A DNA stretch of 64,000 nucleotides, from positions 2,728,001 through 2,792,000 of the forward strand of contig JAJNNX010000001.1 of the NCBI GenBank assembly GCA_023159155.1, read 5' to 3'. This document shows, piece after piece, positions 25,730 to 35,551 of this stretch. How positions within the stretch are numbered: the first letter of the stretch is position 1; every line of letters begins with the position of its first letter. Both the position numbers and the translations under genes were made by a program. This DNA comes from Ustulina deusta (taxonomy: Eukaryota > Ascomycota > Sordariomycetes > Xylariales > Xylariaceae). The notes under the pieces are model-generated. The model had not been told where the DNA came from and made no database searches. It was given only the letters and a program-made list of their open reading frames with translations.

Positions 25730-26341
25730 ATGGCACCAATGCCTAACGTAGACCACAACGTCCTCGAGCGTAAGCATCCATCCCCACGCCCTCCAACGCA
25801 ACCTCAGCACCAAGTCAATCCCCCCCCAACTAACCGCGACGCCGCCGAACCAGAACAGCTCAAGGACACGATCCAATCCATGCACAACATAATGGTGCAG
25901 GTGACGGCCTACGACACCACGAGCACCTCGGCGACGCCGACGCGCACGCCCTCCTCCCGCGACGTGCTGGCCGCCGAGCTGGGCGCGCTCTCGCGCTCCC
26001 TGCAGACGATCCACCGGACCTCGACGACGCGCACCCTGCCGCAGGTCCCGCCCGACCTCGTGCAGTACGTCGACAACGGCCGCAACCCCGACGTCTACAC
26101 GCGCGAGTTCGTCGAGCTCGTCCGCCGCGGCAACCAGCTGATGCGCGGCAAGCAGACCGCCTTCGCCAGCTTCCGCGACGTCCTGGCCGGCGAGATCGAG
26201 AACGCCATGCCCGAGCTCCGCGACGACGCCGCCCGCGTCCTGGCCGCCACGCGTGCAACAACAACAACCGGTCCCCGCGGTCCTGCCCCTGGTGGCGTGA
26301 TCGGGAATAGTAATGCCACTGGCGGCCCTGGGACATCGTGA
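25730..26341 (+). CDS. MED10: Mediator of RNA polymerase II subunit 10
   Basis: Middle-module subunit of the nuclear Mediator complex, linking regulators to RNA polymerase II (known for the family). The CDS is join(25730..25769, 25854..26341), 175 aa. The intron has GTAAGC, an ACTAACC branch at about 25828 and CCAG ending at 25853; splicing creates the family's start of helix, EQQLKDTIQSMHNIMVQVTA. Further family blocks are ALSRSLQTIHRT, LPQVPPDLVQYVDNGRNPD and YTREFVELVRRGNQLMRGKQ. ATG 25730 sits in a strong CCACC context. Codon third positions are very GC-rich, which makes the antisense strand open over the whole gene. A 16-A run follows the stop at 26347. Confidence 0.93.
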   Translation: MAPMPNVDHNVLERKHPSPRPPTQPQHQVNPPPTNRDAAEPEQLKDTIQSMHNIMVQVTAYDTTSTSATPTRTPSSRDVLAAELGALSRSLQTIHRTSTTRTLPQVPPDLVQYVDNGRNPDVYTREFVELVRRGNQLMRGKQTAFASFRDVLAGEIENAMPELRDDAARVLAATRATTTTGPRGPAPGGVIGNSNATGGPGTS

Positions 26342-26960
26342 GGGCCAAAAAAAAAAAAAAAAGTTGGAAACGAATTCACGCTCAGCTTTGAAACGGAGGG
26401 GGGGTAGTTTTTTGGTCGGTATAGTTCGGCTGGTTGGGGCGGAAGGATACTGGGACGCCGGTATGTCATGCATGCCGCTTTTTTGCTGCTGCTAGGTTGC
26501 GCGTTATCGGGAATTCGTTCTCTCTTTCTGGGTTACGTAGGCGGTCGTGTGTACTGATTGCATTTTCATGGCATGGGATGGCGTTCTGGCTGGCATTTAC
26601 GTCGTGTCGTACTACAGATAGATGATGGGAATTCTCCCCAGGCCTCCCAAAAAGAATGGACTAGTTATACATATCCCCAATGATGACTATTGGTTAATGC
26701 TTTCCCGGGACAGGAAGCCTCTACGCGAGAGAATCCAAGTGTTCGAAATTTACGTAGGAGACAAAGAAATGTGACCATGAGAGACCTCATTCTTCAGTTT
26801 TGATTACCTGCTAGCTGAAGTTTCTCCATCGAGACTTTCCAAACAGAGGAGTCTGTGCCAATATACCAAATCAACGCTAGGTAAAAACTTTTCATTTTTT
26901 TATTTGGTTTTTTTATCTTGTCTGATTTTTGTTGTTTTTATAGCAAGAGAGGTGATAACA
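26342..26960. other. Convergent 3' region between MED10 and the LEU2-type gene
   Basis: The two genes converge here. It begins with a 16-A tract (26347-26362) and contains T-rich stretches near 26890-26940 that could serve 3'-end formation. No gene seen. Confidence 0.5.
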
Positions 26961-28301
26961 CTATGCCTTCAATAGCTTGATAAGCTCGGCAACAACCGCG
27001 TCACCCACCTCCTTAGTGCCCAACTCGCCACCGAGATCCTTGGTTCTGACACCACCATCAAGCACGATCTCGACGGCCTTCTCAATGGCATCGGCCTCTT
27101 TCGGTAACCGCAGGGAATACCGGCACATCATAGCCACCGATAGGATCGTGCCGATAGGGTTAACTATGCCCTTGCCTGAAATATCGGGTGCCGAGCCTGT
27201 TTCGTATATCTCCGATTAGCATCCATCCATCCACTAAACTCCACAAGTGTAGAAAGGGTGTGCTGCTGACCATGAATAGGCTCGTAAATGCCATTACACC
27301 GATTCTTTCCGTCTGGGATACCGCTCAGGCTCGCGCTAGGGCTGAGGCCGATGCTTCCGGGGATGACACTAGCTTCGTCGCTAATGATGTCGCCGAACAG
27401 GTTGCTTGTGACGACCACGCCGTTGAGGCCGCGCGGGTTCTTGACCATGATCATGGCCGCGCTGTCGATGAGCTGGTGATGCAGCTGTAGTTGCGGGAAC
27501 TCCTTCTCCATGACCTCGGTGACGACCTTGCGCCACAACCGGCTCGTGGCGAGGACGTTGGCCTTATCGAGACTCCACACGGGGGCGGGCGGGTTGCGGG
27601 CGAGGGCCAGGTGCGCGGCCAGACGCGTGATGCGCTCGATCTCGGGGCGCGAGTACGGCTCCGTGTCCATGGCTAAACCATCTCCCTCATCCTCCTTGCG
27701 GTCGCCGAAATAGATGCCGCCCGTCAGCTCGCGGACGATGGTAAAGTCCGTGCCCCGGCACACCTCGGCCTTGAGGGGCGAGTACTCGACCAGCGATTGC
27801 GAGGGGAAGAAGCACGGTCGGAGGTTGCCGTATGTGCCCATCTCCTTGCGCAGCCTCAGGATGCCCTGCTCGGGACGTACCTTGCCCGTGCCCCATTTCG
27901 GGCCCCCGATGGCGCCGAGCAATACTGCGTCGGCGGCCTTGGCGGCCTCGAGGGCGGCCTCTGTGAGAGGGGTGCCGTGAGCGTCGATGGAACACTGTAT
28001 CAATACGAGGACACTTGTCAGCCTGAAAGCCCTCCTCGCGGATCGTGAGAGGAGGGCAGGCGTAAATAACGCAAGGAGCGCATATAGATAGACCTACACC
28101 ACCGAGCAAGTGGTCTTGCAGATTAAATTGGACTCCGGCGGGGCTGTTGGATTCGACAGCTTTGAGAACCTGGTTTTGCTCTTGTCAGTTTTTTTTGTTT
28201 TGCTTCAATGTTTTAATAAGACATCATGCCTTTACAGCTTCGGCTACAACTTCAGGGCCAGCGTGGTCGCCTCCAAAAACCACGATATTAAACGATGCCA
28301 T
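26961..28301 (-). CDS. LEU2: 3-isopropylmalate dehydrogenase
   Basis: Oxidative decarboxylation of 3-isopropylmalate with NAD+, the third step of leucine synthesis. The CDS is complement(join(26961..27196, 27271..27994, 28098..28169, 28230..28301)), 367 aa, the usual fungal length. Landmarks: [18 protein letters not shown] at the N terminus, [22 protein letters not shown] block (here [14 protein letters not shown]), [61 protein letters not shown], and [13 protein letters not shown] across the last intron. The first intron is odd: keeping the family sequence EAVKVLK requires a GC donor (AAG|GCATGA). Using the GT six bases earlier also stays in frame but drops Val-Lys. The second intron (27995-28097) contains a strong hairpin. 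The symbol follows the yeast name; filamentous fungi use other names. Confidence 0.93.
28021..28061. repeat. Intronic inverted repeat in the LEU2-type gene
   Basis: A nine-base perfect stem (GCCCTCCTC with GAGGAGGGC) is extended by GCCTG/CAGGC after a small bulge. It lies wholly inside intron 2 and would fold in the pre-mRNA, shortening the distance between branch point and donor. Functional meaning is inference. Confidence 0.6.
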
Positions 28302-29445
28302 GGCGGGAAGGGAAGGGAATATGTGTGTTTGTTCGACCGGGTAACGCGTTGGTGTGGGTGGATAAATAAATGCCAATTGGTCGTCGCTGAATATCAAAAC
28401 ACAGACAATAAAAAGAGGAGGGAAATGGGTCACTGTTTTTCGAGGAGAAGGCTGCGCAGGGTGTAGGCTGGACGAGTAGAGAAAGAACAATTAAAGGGTG
28501 GTTAGATAGAAATGGCTCCGAAGCTGGAGCGCTGCGAAGCTGGACAAAGATTGCCCCGCGGTCAATCGACCAGCTACCCACCAAGTAGACTTACAGAGTA
28601 ACCCCACCATCCGAGATCGGCCGGAGTCCCGACTTCTTTCACCGCGTAACAGGCCTATAATTCCTCGAGCGAGAATGGGATTGTCAAGTTGGGAAGAAAA
28701 AGAAAAAAAGAAAAGAAGAGAAAAGAAAACGCATGTACTTCCTCTTCGTTATTCTGCATGTCAAGTATGATGCTGACGTTATCGTGAGGCAATTCGAATT
28801 GGCGGGATTGGAGTTTGGGTTTGGGTTTGGGCAGTTCCTGAGCACACACGTATTCACGGCTGCGGCCAGCACCGTCCACAAGCTAAGTAGGTAGCTGATC
28901 GACCGGCACAGCGGATCGAATGCGGCTTCCTGGAACAGTAATTCCCGGCCTCGCACACACGGACAAAGCACGGACAGACACGGACATGGTAATCGACGTT
29001 CGCCACCACTGGGTCCAGCATATGGGTGATAGACAATATCTATGTACAGGGTTGATGTCATCTTACATCTCTAGATCAAGTATCGCCAGGTTAGGGGAAT
29101 CTGTTGAGCGGTTATCTGAGAATAGTAGACAGGCTGGGTGAAGACAAAAGAAGAAGAAAAATGACGTTAGAGCACTGAAACCCAGCCCTTGTGTATCCTA
29201 TCTTTATTAACAGTTTGCTAAACCCGAATCCGGAAGTCATCCCTCTTTTCCTCGCTCAAGCATCTATAGCAGGGTATCATGAGCTATGCGTGAGTGGTTC
29301 CTCTCAGCTCCCAGCGTCCATTTGCCCATCGTACAAAAGAGAATCATCCATCTATTTATATCCGGATCACGAGTCCGTCTGGCATTCGCATAGAACATGA
29401 GCTTCCTAGTCTTGACTTCCCGCCCTAGCAACAGCGATGCCTGCG
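28302..29445. other. Promoter side of the LEU2-type gene and 3' flank of the PHD gene
   Basis: No gene seen. Contains a purine-rich run at 28686-28730 and three TTTGGG units at about 28813-28831. I looked for the Leu3-type CCGGNNCCGG site and found only a partial GGCCGGAGTCCC at about 28616-28628, not a full match. Confidence 0.4.
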
Positions 29446-31877
29446 TTACCGAAACGAGCGCACCGATCTGTGTGCCAATGGAGACGTAGCTGATGTGCGA
29501 GGCATCGGCCCTGCGACGCTCCTGTGCACACCTCGGCCGCGTACACCCTGGGCGTTTGGTGTGTTGGCGCAGAATGCGCAAACATAGACCCGCGGTAACG
29601 TTTGTCGAGTGATTTTGATGCATTTACCATGAAGCCACATTTCACAAGATTCACTAAAAGCTTGCATATCAACAACCCTGCCAAGAATTCACATTCATCG
29701 AGGGGTTGCACCTACCATTGCACCATATAGCCGTCTCCGTTAATATGGCTTAAAGTGGTGTTGCAAACGCACCGAATTTGGTTACCGCGATCCGTTGATG
29801 GGTTGGGAATTGCAGAATTTGCCCTGAATGGCATGCCTGACATAGGGTGGTTGCTGTTATTCAAAGCTGGGACTCGTTTCTGCCGACTCTCGCGTACTTT
29901 CCGCAACTCGCTCATAGCATCGCCTCCATTGTTATTATTCACTGCTATGTTCATCACAGTTTCGGCATCGCTGTCTGGGTCGCCCTGGGACGAGTTGGGC
30001 TCGGCATAGTAAATTCCGAGACTACTTGTGCTCTGATCACTGAAACTCCGTTGCGATGTATGAGAAGGGCGAACATACGATGGTGCTCTAGACTCGGGGA
30101 TGGCGAACGAAGAATTCCTACTCGGAATGATGATAGGTTCGTCGTCTGTAGAGGAAGACTCATCTTCAGAAGACTCCCATTCTTTCCTCCCCTCATCTTT
30201 CCGACGTCGTGTTCTTGTGGGCGTTTGCTGCTCCTCGTCGACGATTACCGTTGTCTCGGCACGAGCCCGACCTCGAGAATCAATGGTGAACCGGACCGAA
30301 GTGCGTGTCCGAGGCCCGCTATGTTCTGGAATAGAGCTCAAACTCGAAAGCCGCTGATGAATCTTTAGGGGTGATGTTCGTCCACTTGTCCGCGAGCCTT
30401 GGGAAGCTGATCGAGCGCTATTTGCCGGGAGGCCATTACGAACAGTAGGTACCAAGCCGGCCAAGGTGCCAGCTCGACTGGAAGGTTTTCGTCCCCTGGT
30501 TTCACTAGCACTCCGAAGAAGTCCTGGACGACTTGCAGATTTGACGGGGGAGCCAATCGGGGCTCGCTCATCTTTCTTGGCCTTGCCAATTTCTTTCGTG
30601 CTGGCTGAGCGCCGTAGTTGTCCGCGCTTTAGCTCTTTCGCGGGTGGCGGAGGGAGCTGAGGAGACGGCAATGAGTCCAATAATATAGGCTGTGCCATTG
30701 GATCAAAAGAAGCGAGCTCCATGCTCGACGAAGGAGGGCGTGTGAGCAGAAGGCCAGGATCAACACCACCAACTGCGTTGAGAGGTGCGAAAGAAGCATC
30801 AAGAGGTACCTGAAAGGAATGCGCAAACACAGGTGCCTCTGCCATGCTCGTATCTACATTTGGCATGGGGGTTGGCTTCGGTGCGAGCAAGCGTCCTTTC
30901 TTTTGTGGCTGGATTTCTGGGTTTTTAGGTGGCACCACTCCTGTCTCCTGGAACATCTCGTTGGCTTTCCCCCAGTCTAATGAATCCATTGGTCTGTGAT
31001 CGGTGCCGTGGAAAGAGTCAGCTACGGGAATGGAAAAATCGATGTCCATTCCACTCATCCCGGGATCCCAAAAATTCGGGGTATCGTCAAACACGGGGCC
31101 GGTTGCAGGGGCCGACAGAGACATCCCAAACATATCGATGGGGGCACTGACAAACCCGCCAAGCATGTGCTGCTGCTGCGGCACGCCCGCCACGAATTCG
31201 CTTTCGAATTCCTCATGTTGCATACTGTTGGTTTGCGGCTTCGGAGCAAGCCGTCGTTCACTCTTGCGAGCCGACGGCGGGGGCGTGACTGGCTGGGGGC
31301 TTGGGTTTACCAGTGTTCCACGGCGAACCTTTTTGCCTAGCCGTTGTTGAGAGTTGTTCGGGTAATCGGCTTCTACGGGACTGGGAAAGGAACCGGCGGC
31401 GGTGGGGGACGACGGCAGCCGATGAGACGGGTCGACAGGTGGTAAAGGGAGCGTTGAGGTTGGAGAGTAATGGTTAACATGAGATGCTATCTCGACAGCT
31501 AGACTTTCAGCAGAGAGCAATCTCTTATGGCTGGAAGAGGGCCGCTGGTACGGCGTCGAGACAGACAGCTCAGGAAACGGGCCTGCTGAGCCGCGCAGGT
31601 TGCCTGGCGTGGTGTTGAAAACAGAATATTCCTCGGCGAAGCGTGGGGTCCAACCGGACAGGTCGTCAAAGCTGGCCTGGCTGGTCTTCGGGGTCTCGAA
31701 GGCGGACTGGGGGAACTCGGCGGATGTGGGCGTTTGTTTCGGTGTGGGAGGAATGGTGTTGGAATCACCAAAGCTAGGTACGAGAAATGCAGATTAGCCG
31801 ACCAAGCCAACGAAGGGACGAGATGGCTCGCGGAAGAGCGAGCGTGCCTACCTAGTAGTTGGTCTGTCCGCACTCAT
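29446..31877 (-). CDS. PHD-finger protein with long disordered N-terminal region
   Basis: Probable chromatin reader in the nucleus. The CDS is complement(join(29446..29653, 29716..31773, 31852..31877)), 763 aa. Exon 1 codes MSADRPTT and a split Ser; intron 1 has GTAGGC and CTAG, intron 2 GTAGGT and TTTTAG. Joining exons 2 and 3 completes a PHD finger at about residues 677-725: CVC, then CESCEMWLHGKC and CAFC, giving the C4-H-C3 ligand order. Everything before it is low-complexity, rich in Ser and Pro, with basic patches (RTRRRKDEGRK), an acidic Ser/Glu/Asp stretch (SSEDESSSTDDEP) and no other domain. The partner complex is unknown; single C-terminal PHD fingers of this kind occur in histone deacetylase-associated proteins such as Cti6 and Set3, but I cannot place it there. 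Confidence 0.87.
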
Positions 31878-32490
31878 AGCCAGATTGTTGTTGTGCCTGC
31901 GAAGACTGGGTCGGGCATAGCAAACAAACACCGGCCGAAGGTCTTATTCCAGGACCCAAACGGCTGTCCAGGTGGGGACTGTGTCAATAAGACGTCGAGG
32001 GGCGGTGACTGAGGTATCCAGACGGATCGGCCGTATGCAGAGCGACGGCCTGGTGGGGATTGGTGTGCTTGGTGTTTTCAGAGCCGAGAGAATGTTCTAC
32101 AATCGTGGTCTATCATTGCACATTATATTTACAGTCGTGGAGGTGAAGATCATAAACTCCGCATGCCCGAGACACAACTATACCACCACAGGAGCTTCCA
32201 GTTAGCTTGCTGCTGGCTCTCAGACCGTTTCTAAGGGAACGAAGGTGATCGGATGGGAAGTGACACACCAATTAAATAGAAGACATTAGAGGATCATTAG
32301 TTGAGAAGTTCAACCGTGGACGACAGGCTGGCTACAAACAAAAAACCTGAAGGGACAAGATCAACCGACGTTGAGCGGTCTCAAAGCTTGGGTAGGCAGG
32401 TAGTTGGAGGCTACTGGTAGGGAGACAAGAGGCTAGGGCGGCTAGGGCTAGACTCTACTGGACCCAGTCACTAGTGTAGTGTACAGTATA

Positions 32491-32522
32491 TGTAGGTAGG
32501 TTAGGTAGGTACCTATCTAGTA
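32491..32522. repeat. TAGGTAGG cluster with central palindrome
   Basis: Repeated TAGGTAGGT units run into TAGGTAGGTACCTATCTAG, which is close to palindromic around GGTACC. Similar motifs recur in other intergenic parts of the window. Confidence 0.6.
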
Positions 32523-34330
32523 CAGGACGGCGCGGGTAATTTTGAGGGAGAAGGTCTGTGCAACAACGGCACTTTAGTTTATGAAACACCGAGCTTCTTT
32601 TCGAATCAGACAACCGGATCATGGACCCAAGGAGTTTAGCATAATAACAATCCCTAGTAAGCAATAAAGCAGAGATACTATAAGGGTCTCCCCCCCCCCC
32701 AAAACCGAGTCTTACAAACAGGTATCTACTATGTGGATGGTAGGTAGGAGGAAGGCGAGGACGACTGCGGCTCTTCCATCCAAGGAAATGAGCGAGCGCT
32801 ATAAGTTAAAACGTTCTATCGAGGAAAGGTAACCACCTATTGGCAATCCACCACGAACAATCTTCATTGGCTGTATTTTACTGGATGCGGGAGTCTCGAA
32901 GGGAACCCGAGCGCGTATGGCAATGCAGGGGAAAGGCAAAGAATTCGGACTGGGCATTAAAACTGAACTGATCCCATGCGAGTTGGGGGATCATCCCAGC
33001 AACAACGCCGCTTGTTGATATAGTTCCAAAGCTATGACTGGACGGGATGCTCTAGCGTATGGGAATACCTACTCTTACTACGCCAGGCCATGACAGACAG
33101 ATAGGCTGTTGAGTAGCCTAGCTTACGAGCCAGATTCCACCCACAAGACTTATTACCTTGGATAGATTTGGTTTGAAACTATTGTTGGCTGTAGCTTTCT
33201 TTTTGGGGGTTCTGCCTCCTCGACTAGATCCACAATAGAAACTCATAGGGCTTGGTGTTGCTGATAGTAACCCTGGTCCGGGGCATCGTCCCGATCCAAT
33301 CTCGCGCCAGTCACATACCTAAGCAACAAACCGTTTATCGGCCACTCGGGAAGTGGTGAAAGGCCGGTACTGGTCATTTTCTTGTTCTTTCACGTCCGCT
33401 TGAAAACATACGTACGCATAGGTAGCATAGTGAGTAGGTATCGCGAAACGGGGCTTAAGGCGGCCAACAATGATGTAGAAACCATCCATGGGAATTGATA
33501 GTAGCATGGTAATCCGAGAGATGACGCTGCAGGAAGATGGAATTCGTGAGTCAACCCCCCCTCGACACCATGCCTACATGAGTATAGTACACATTGACCG
33601 ACGGAAGAAGCTAGGTGGTAGGTCATGACCGCCAGGCAGGAACAGGCAGGTATATCCACAAAACAGGTCCAGCCTCTCTTCTCTTGTTCGGCAGCAAGCT
33701 GAACTGAGCTCAATTTCGACGACAGACATTCCGGATCGCCGTAATCAGTAGTACCCCAAGTCGCGAAGGCGATACGACGTCCAACCGCTTCCCAAGCACG
33801 GCGCTCACCGAAAGACATACTACTACAAGCCACGAGCCTTGAGGTGCACAAGACTGTATACCGCATCGTTGGCGTCCCTATTCCTGATTATGCATCTTTC
33901 AAGGTGGCCGGGGTCGGCCGCCGCCGTCCCGCACGAGCTGAAAAGCCATGCATCTCATGCTGCTGATAGGGCCGGATAACTGATAGCTGGGTTGGCTTGG
34001 AGATGCCCTCCATTGATCGATACCGATTGTGGCAGTGGAGTCTCCTGTGCTCCTTGGCTGATTTTACTTGGTTGTCTCAGCGCCAGTCATCTTTGCGCCA
34101 CGGCAAACGCAGCGAGACGAGGACGATGTGGGGGCCGCCCTGGGTTGAATCCTGACAAGACAAACCCCGAGTCAACGAGACATGACTGATGTAGAGAACT
34201 GGGAGTTTGAAAGGGGCACAGTGATCTTTAGCGAGCAGGATCGTTGTTAGTTTGTGAGATATTCGACCTTTTTTTTTGGCGGCGTGTGCGATGAGGTCCC
34301 GAACCGCCGAGGAAAAGTCGTGAGGCATGT

Positions 34331-34360
34331 GATGCGATGCAATGCGATGCGATGCGACGC
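34331..34360. repeat. Five-base tandem repeat (GATGC)n
   Basis: Six units of GATGC with one A-for-G and one C-for-T variant. Confidence 0.8.
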
Positions 34361-34696
34361 TGTTAGGATAACAGACCTCTGGTATAGCCATAACCACCTC
34401 CGAGGAACGAGGGTGATGTTGGATGCTGAAGAATGGCTATGAAATAAGGGAAAAACGCAGAGTGACGCCATCTCTTTCCCCAAGCACATTGATTCTATTG
34501 GTTGGTGGATGTTTGTTGTAGCACCGAGACTAATCCCAAATAGTCTCAATTAAACCCCCGCATCTCCCTAAATAGCAACCCCACTCAACCCCTCCCTTTC
34601 AATGGCTCCAGGCACCCACGAAGGAAGTTCAGGTAGGAACCTTAGTAGCCTTATTTTCAACGACTCAGCCTATCTTGCCTACCTAGGTATCTCGGT

Positions 34697-35293
34697 ATGT
34701 ATTTTGCCAAGTTCCCACTGTTTGTAAGGAGTACAGATGTGCGACAGTGGTTCAACACAACTGTCCTAGATTCGTATCCATCAATCAAAGGGGGGGCGGA
34801 TGGCAGACAAGAGACCGAAGCCAGAGAAGCCGATGTAGTCAACGCAACGTGGAAGACTACGAGAAGTATCACTCTCGATGTGTTGGAGTATGGTAGCAGT
34901 GGCAATTTCGAATATTCATGCGCTATCGCTCACCAATACACAGACAGCACAATGGGTGTGCCGATACGACATCGGTGGGCGACGTTCGGCGCGAGCCACT
35001 CATCCTTCGGTCGCCAAGACACCGGCGCATGCAGTAGAGACCAACAGAGGGAGCTGCGACTCCTTCTCGAGGTAGATGTGAAGGCAACTAGTTATTGCCG
35101 GCAATTTGGGCGCCAAGACGGTACGCTCGCCTTTCGAAGCCCGGGACCTCAGTTGACTGCGCCGACAGAGCCCGGTTGCTGCGTACATCTGCGGGAGACT
35201 CTGGTAACTGGGGCCTCTATCAAGTGCCAACATGCACAGCAGGTGAACCCGCCTCCTGTGTATGTAGTGAAAAAAAAATTATTAAATATATAA
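34697..35293 (+). CDS. Unrecognised open frame, 198 codons, doubtful
   Basis: Open without introns from ATG to a lysine-rich end just before AT-rich DNA. It has no signal peptide, membrane helix or domain that I recognise. Composition is mixed, with cysteines scattered in the second half. In DNA of this GC content an open frame this long can arise by chance in 64 kb, so I list it only as a candidate orphan. Confidence 0.15.
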   Translation: MYFAKFPLFVRSTDVRQWFNTTVLDSYPSIKGGADGRQETEAREADVVNATWKTTRSITLDVLEYGSSGNFEYSCAIAHQYTDSTMGVPIRHRWATFGASHSSFGRQDTGACSRDQQRELRLLLEVDVKATSYCRQFGRQDGTLAFRSPGPQLTAPTEPGCCVHLRETLVTGASIKCQHAQQVNPPPVYVVKKKLLNI

Positions 35294-35551
35294 ATGAATC
35301 CAAAAGTCGCCATACGTGATATCCTCCGCCCATGCCCCGATATACATACGAGACGGAACAGCTACAAAGCACAGAACTTACTTAGATCTGCGGCGCCATA
35401 TTCGTCTTACCCGCAAAAACCAAATGACCCGAGAACCGGAAAAAAGGATCAATGGAATATGTACAATTCATAAAAATATATGCTGCTCGATCCTAGCACT
35501 TGGGCCAAAGTGAGGCCTCAAATGAAATCACCAAACAGCAAGTCCTGTATA

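Larger units (their letters stand above)
31878..35551. other. Long intergenic region with dispersed short repeats
   Basis: No recognisable gene. A 10-C run lies near 32691-32700. Minus-strand frame 33390-33866 (158 codons) and plus-strand frame 34697-35293 are open but lack family signatures. TAGGTAGG-type motifs and a GATGC repeat are listed separately. Confidence 0.4.

Noticed and set aside
25637..26473. 278-codon open frame on the minus strand opposite MED10
   Set aside because: It mirrors the GC-rich third positions of MED10, is Val/Arg/Gly-rich low complexity and has no family signature.
27188..27980. Plus-strand open frames opposite the LEU2-type gene
   Set aside because: They are antisense to well-supported exons and show no family signature.
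28813..28831. Three TTTGGG units considered as telomere-like repeat
   Set aside because: Only three units and not the TTAGGG fungal telomere sequence.
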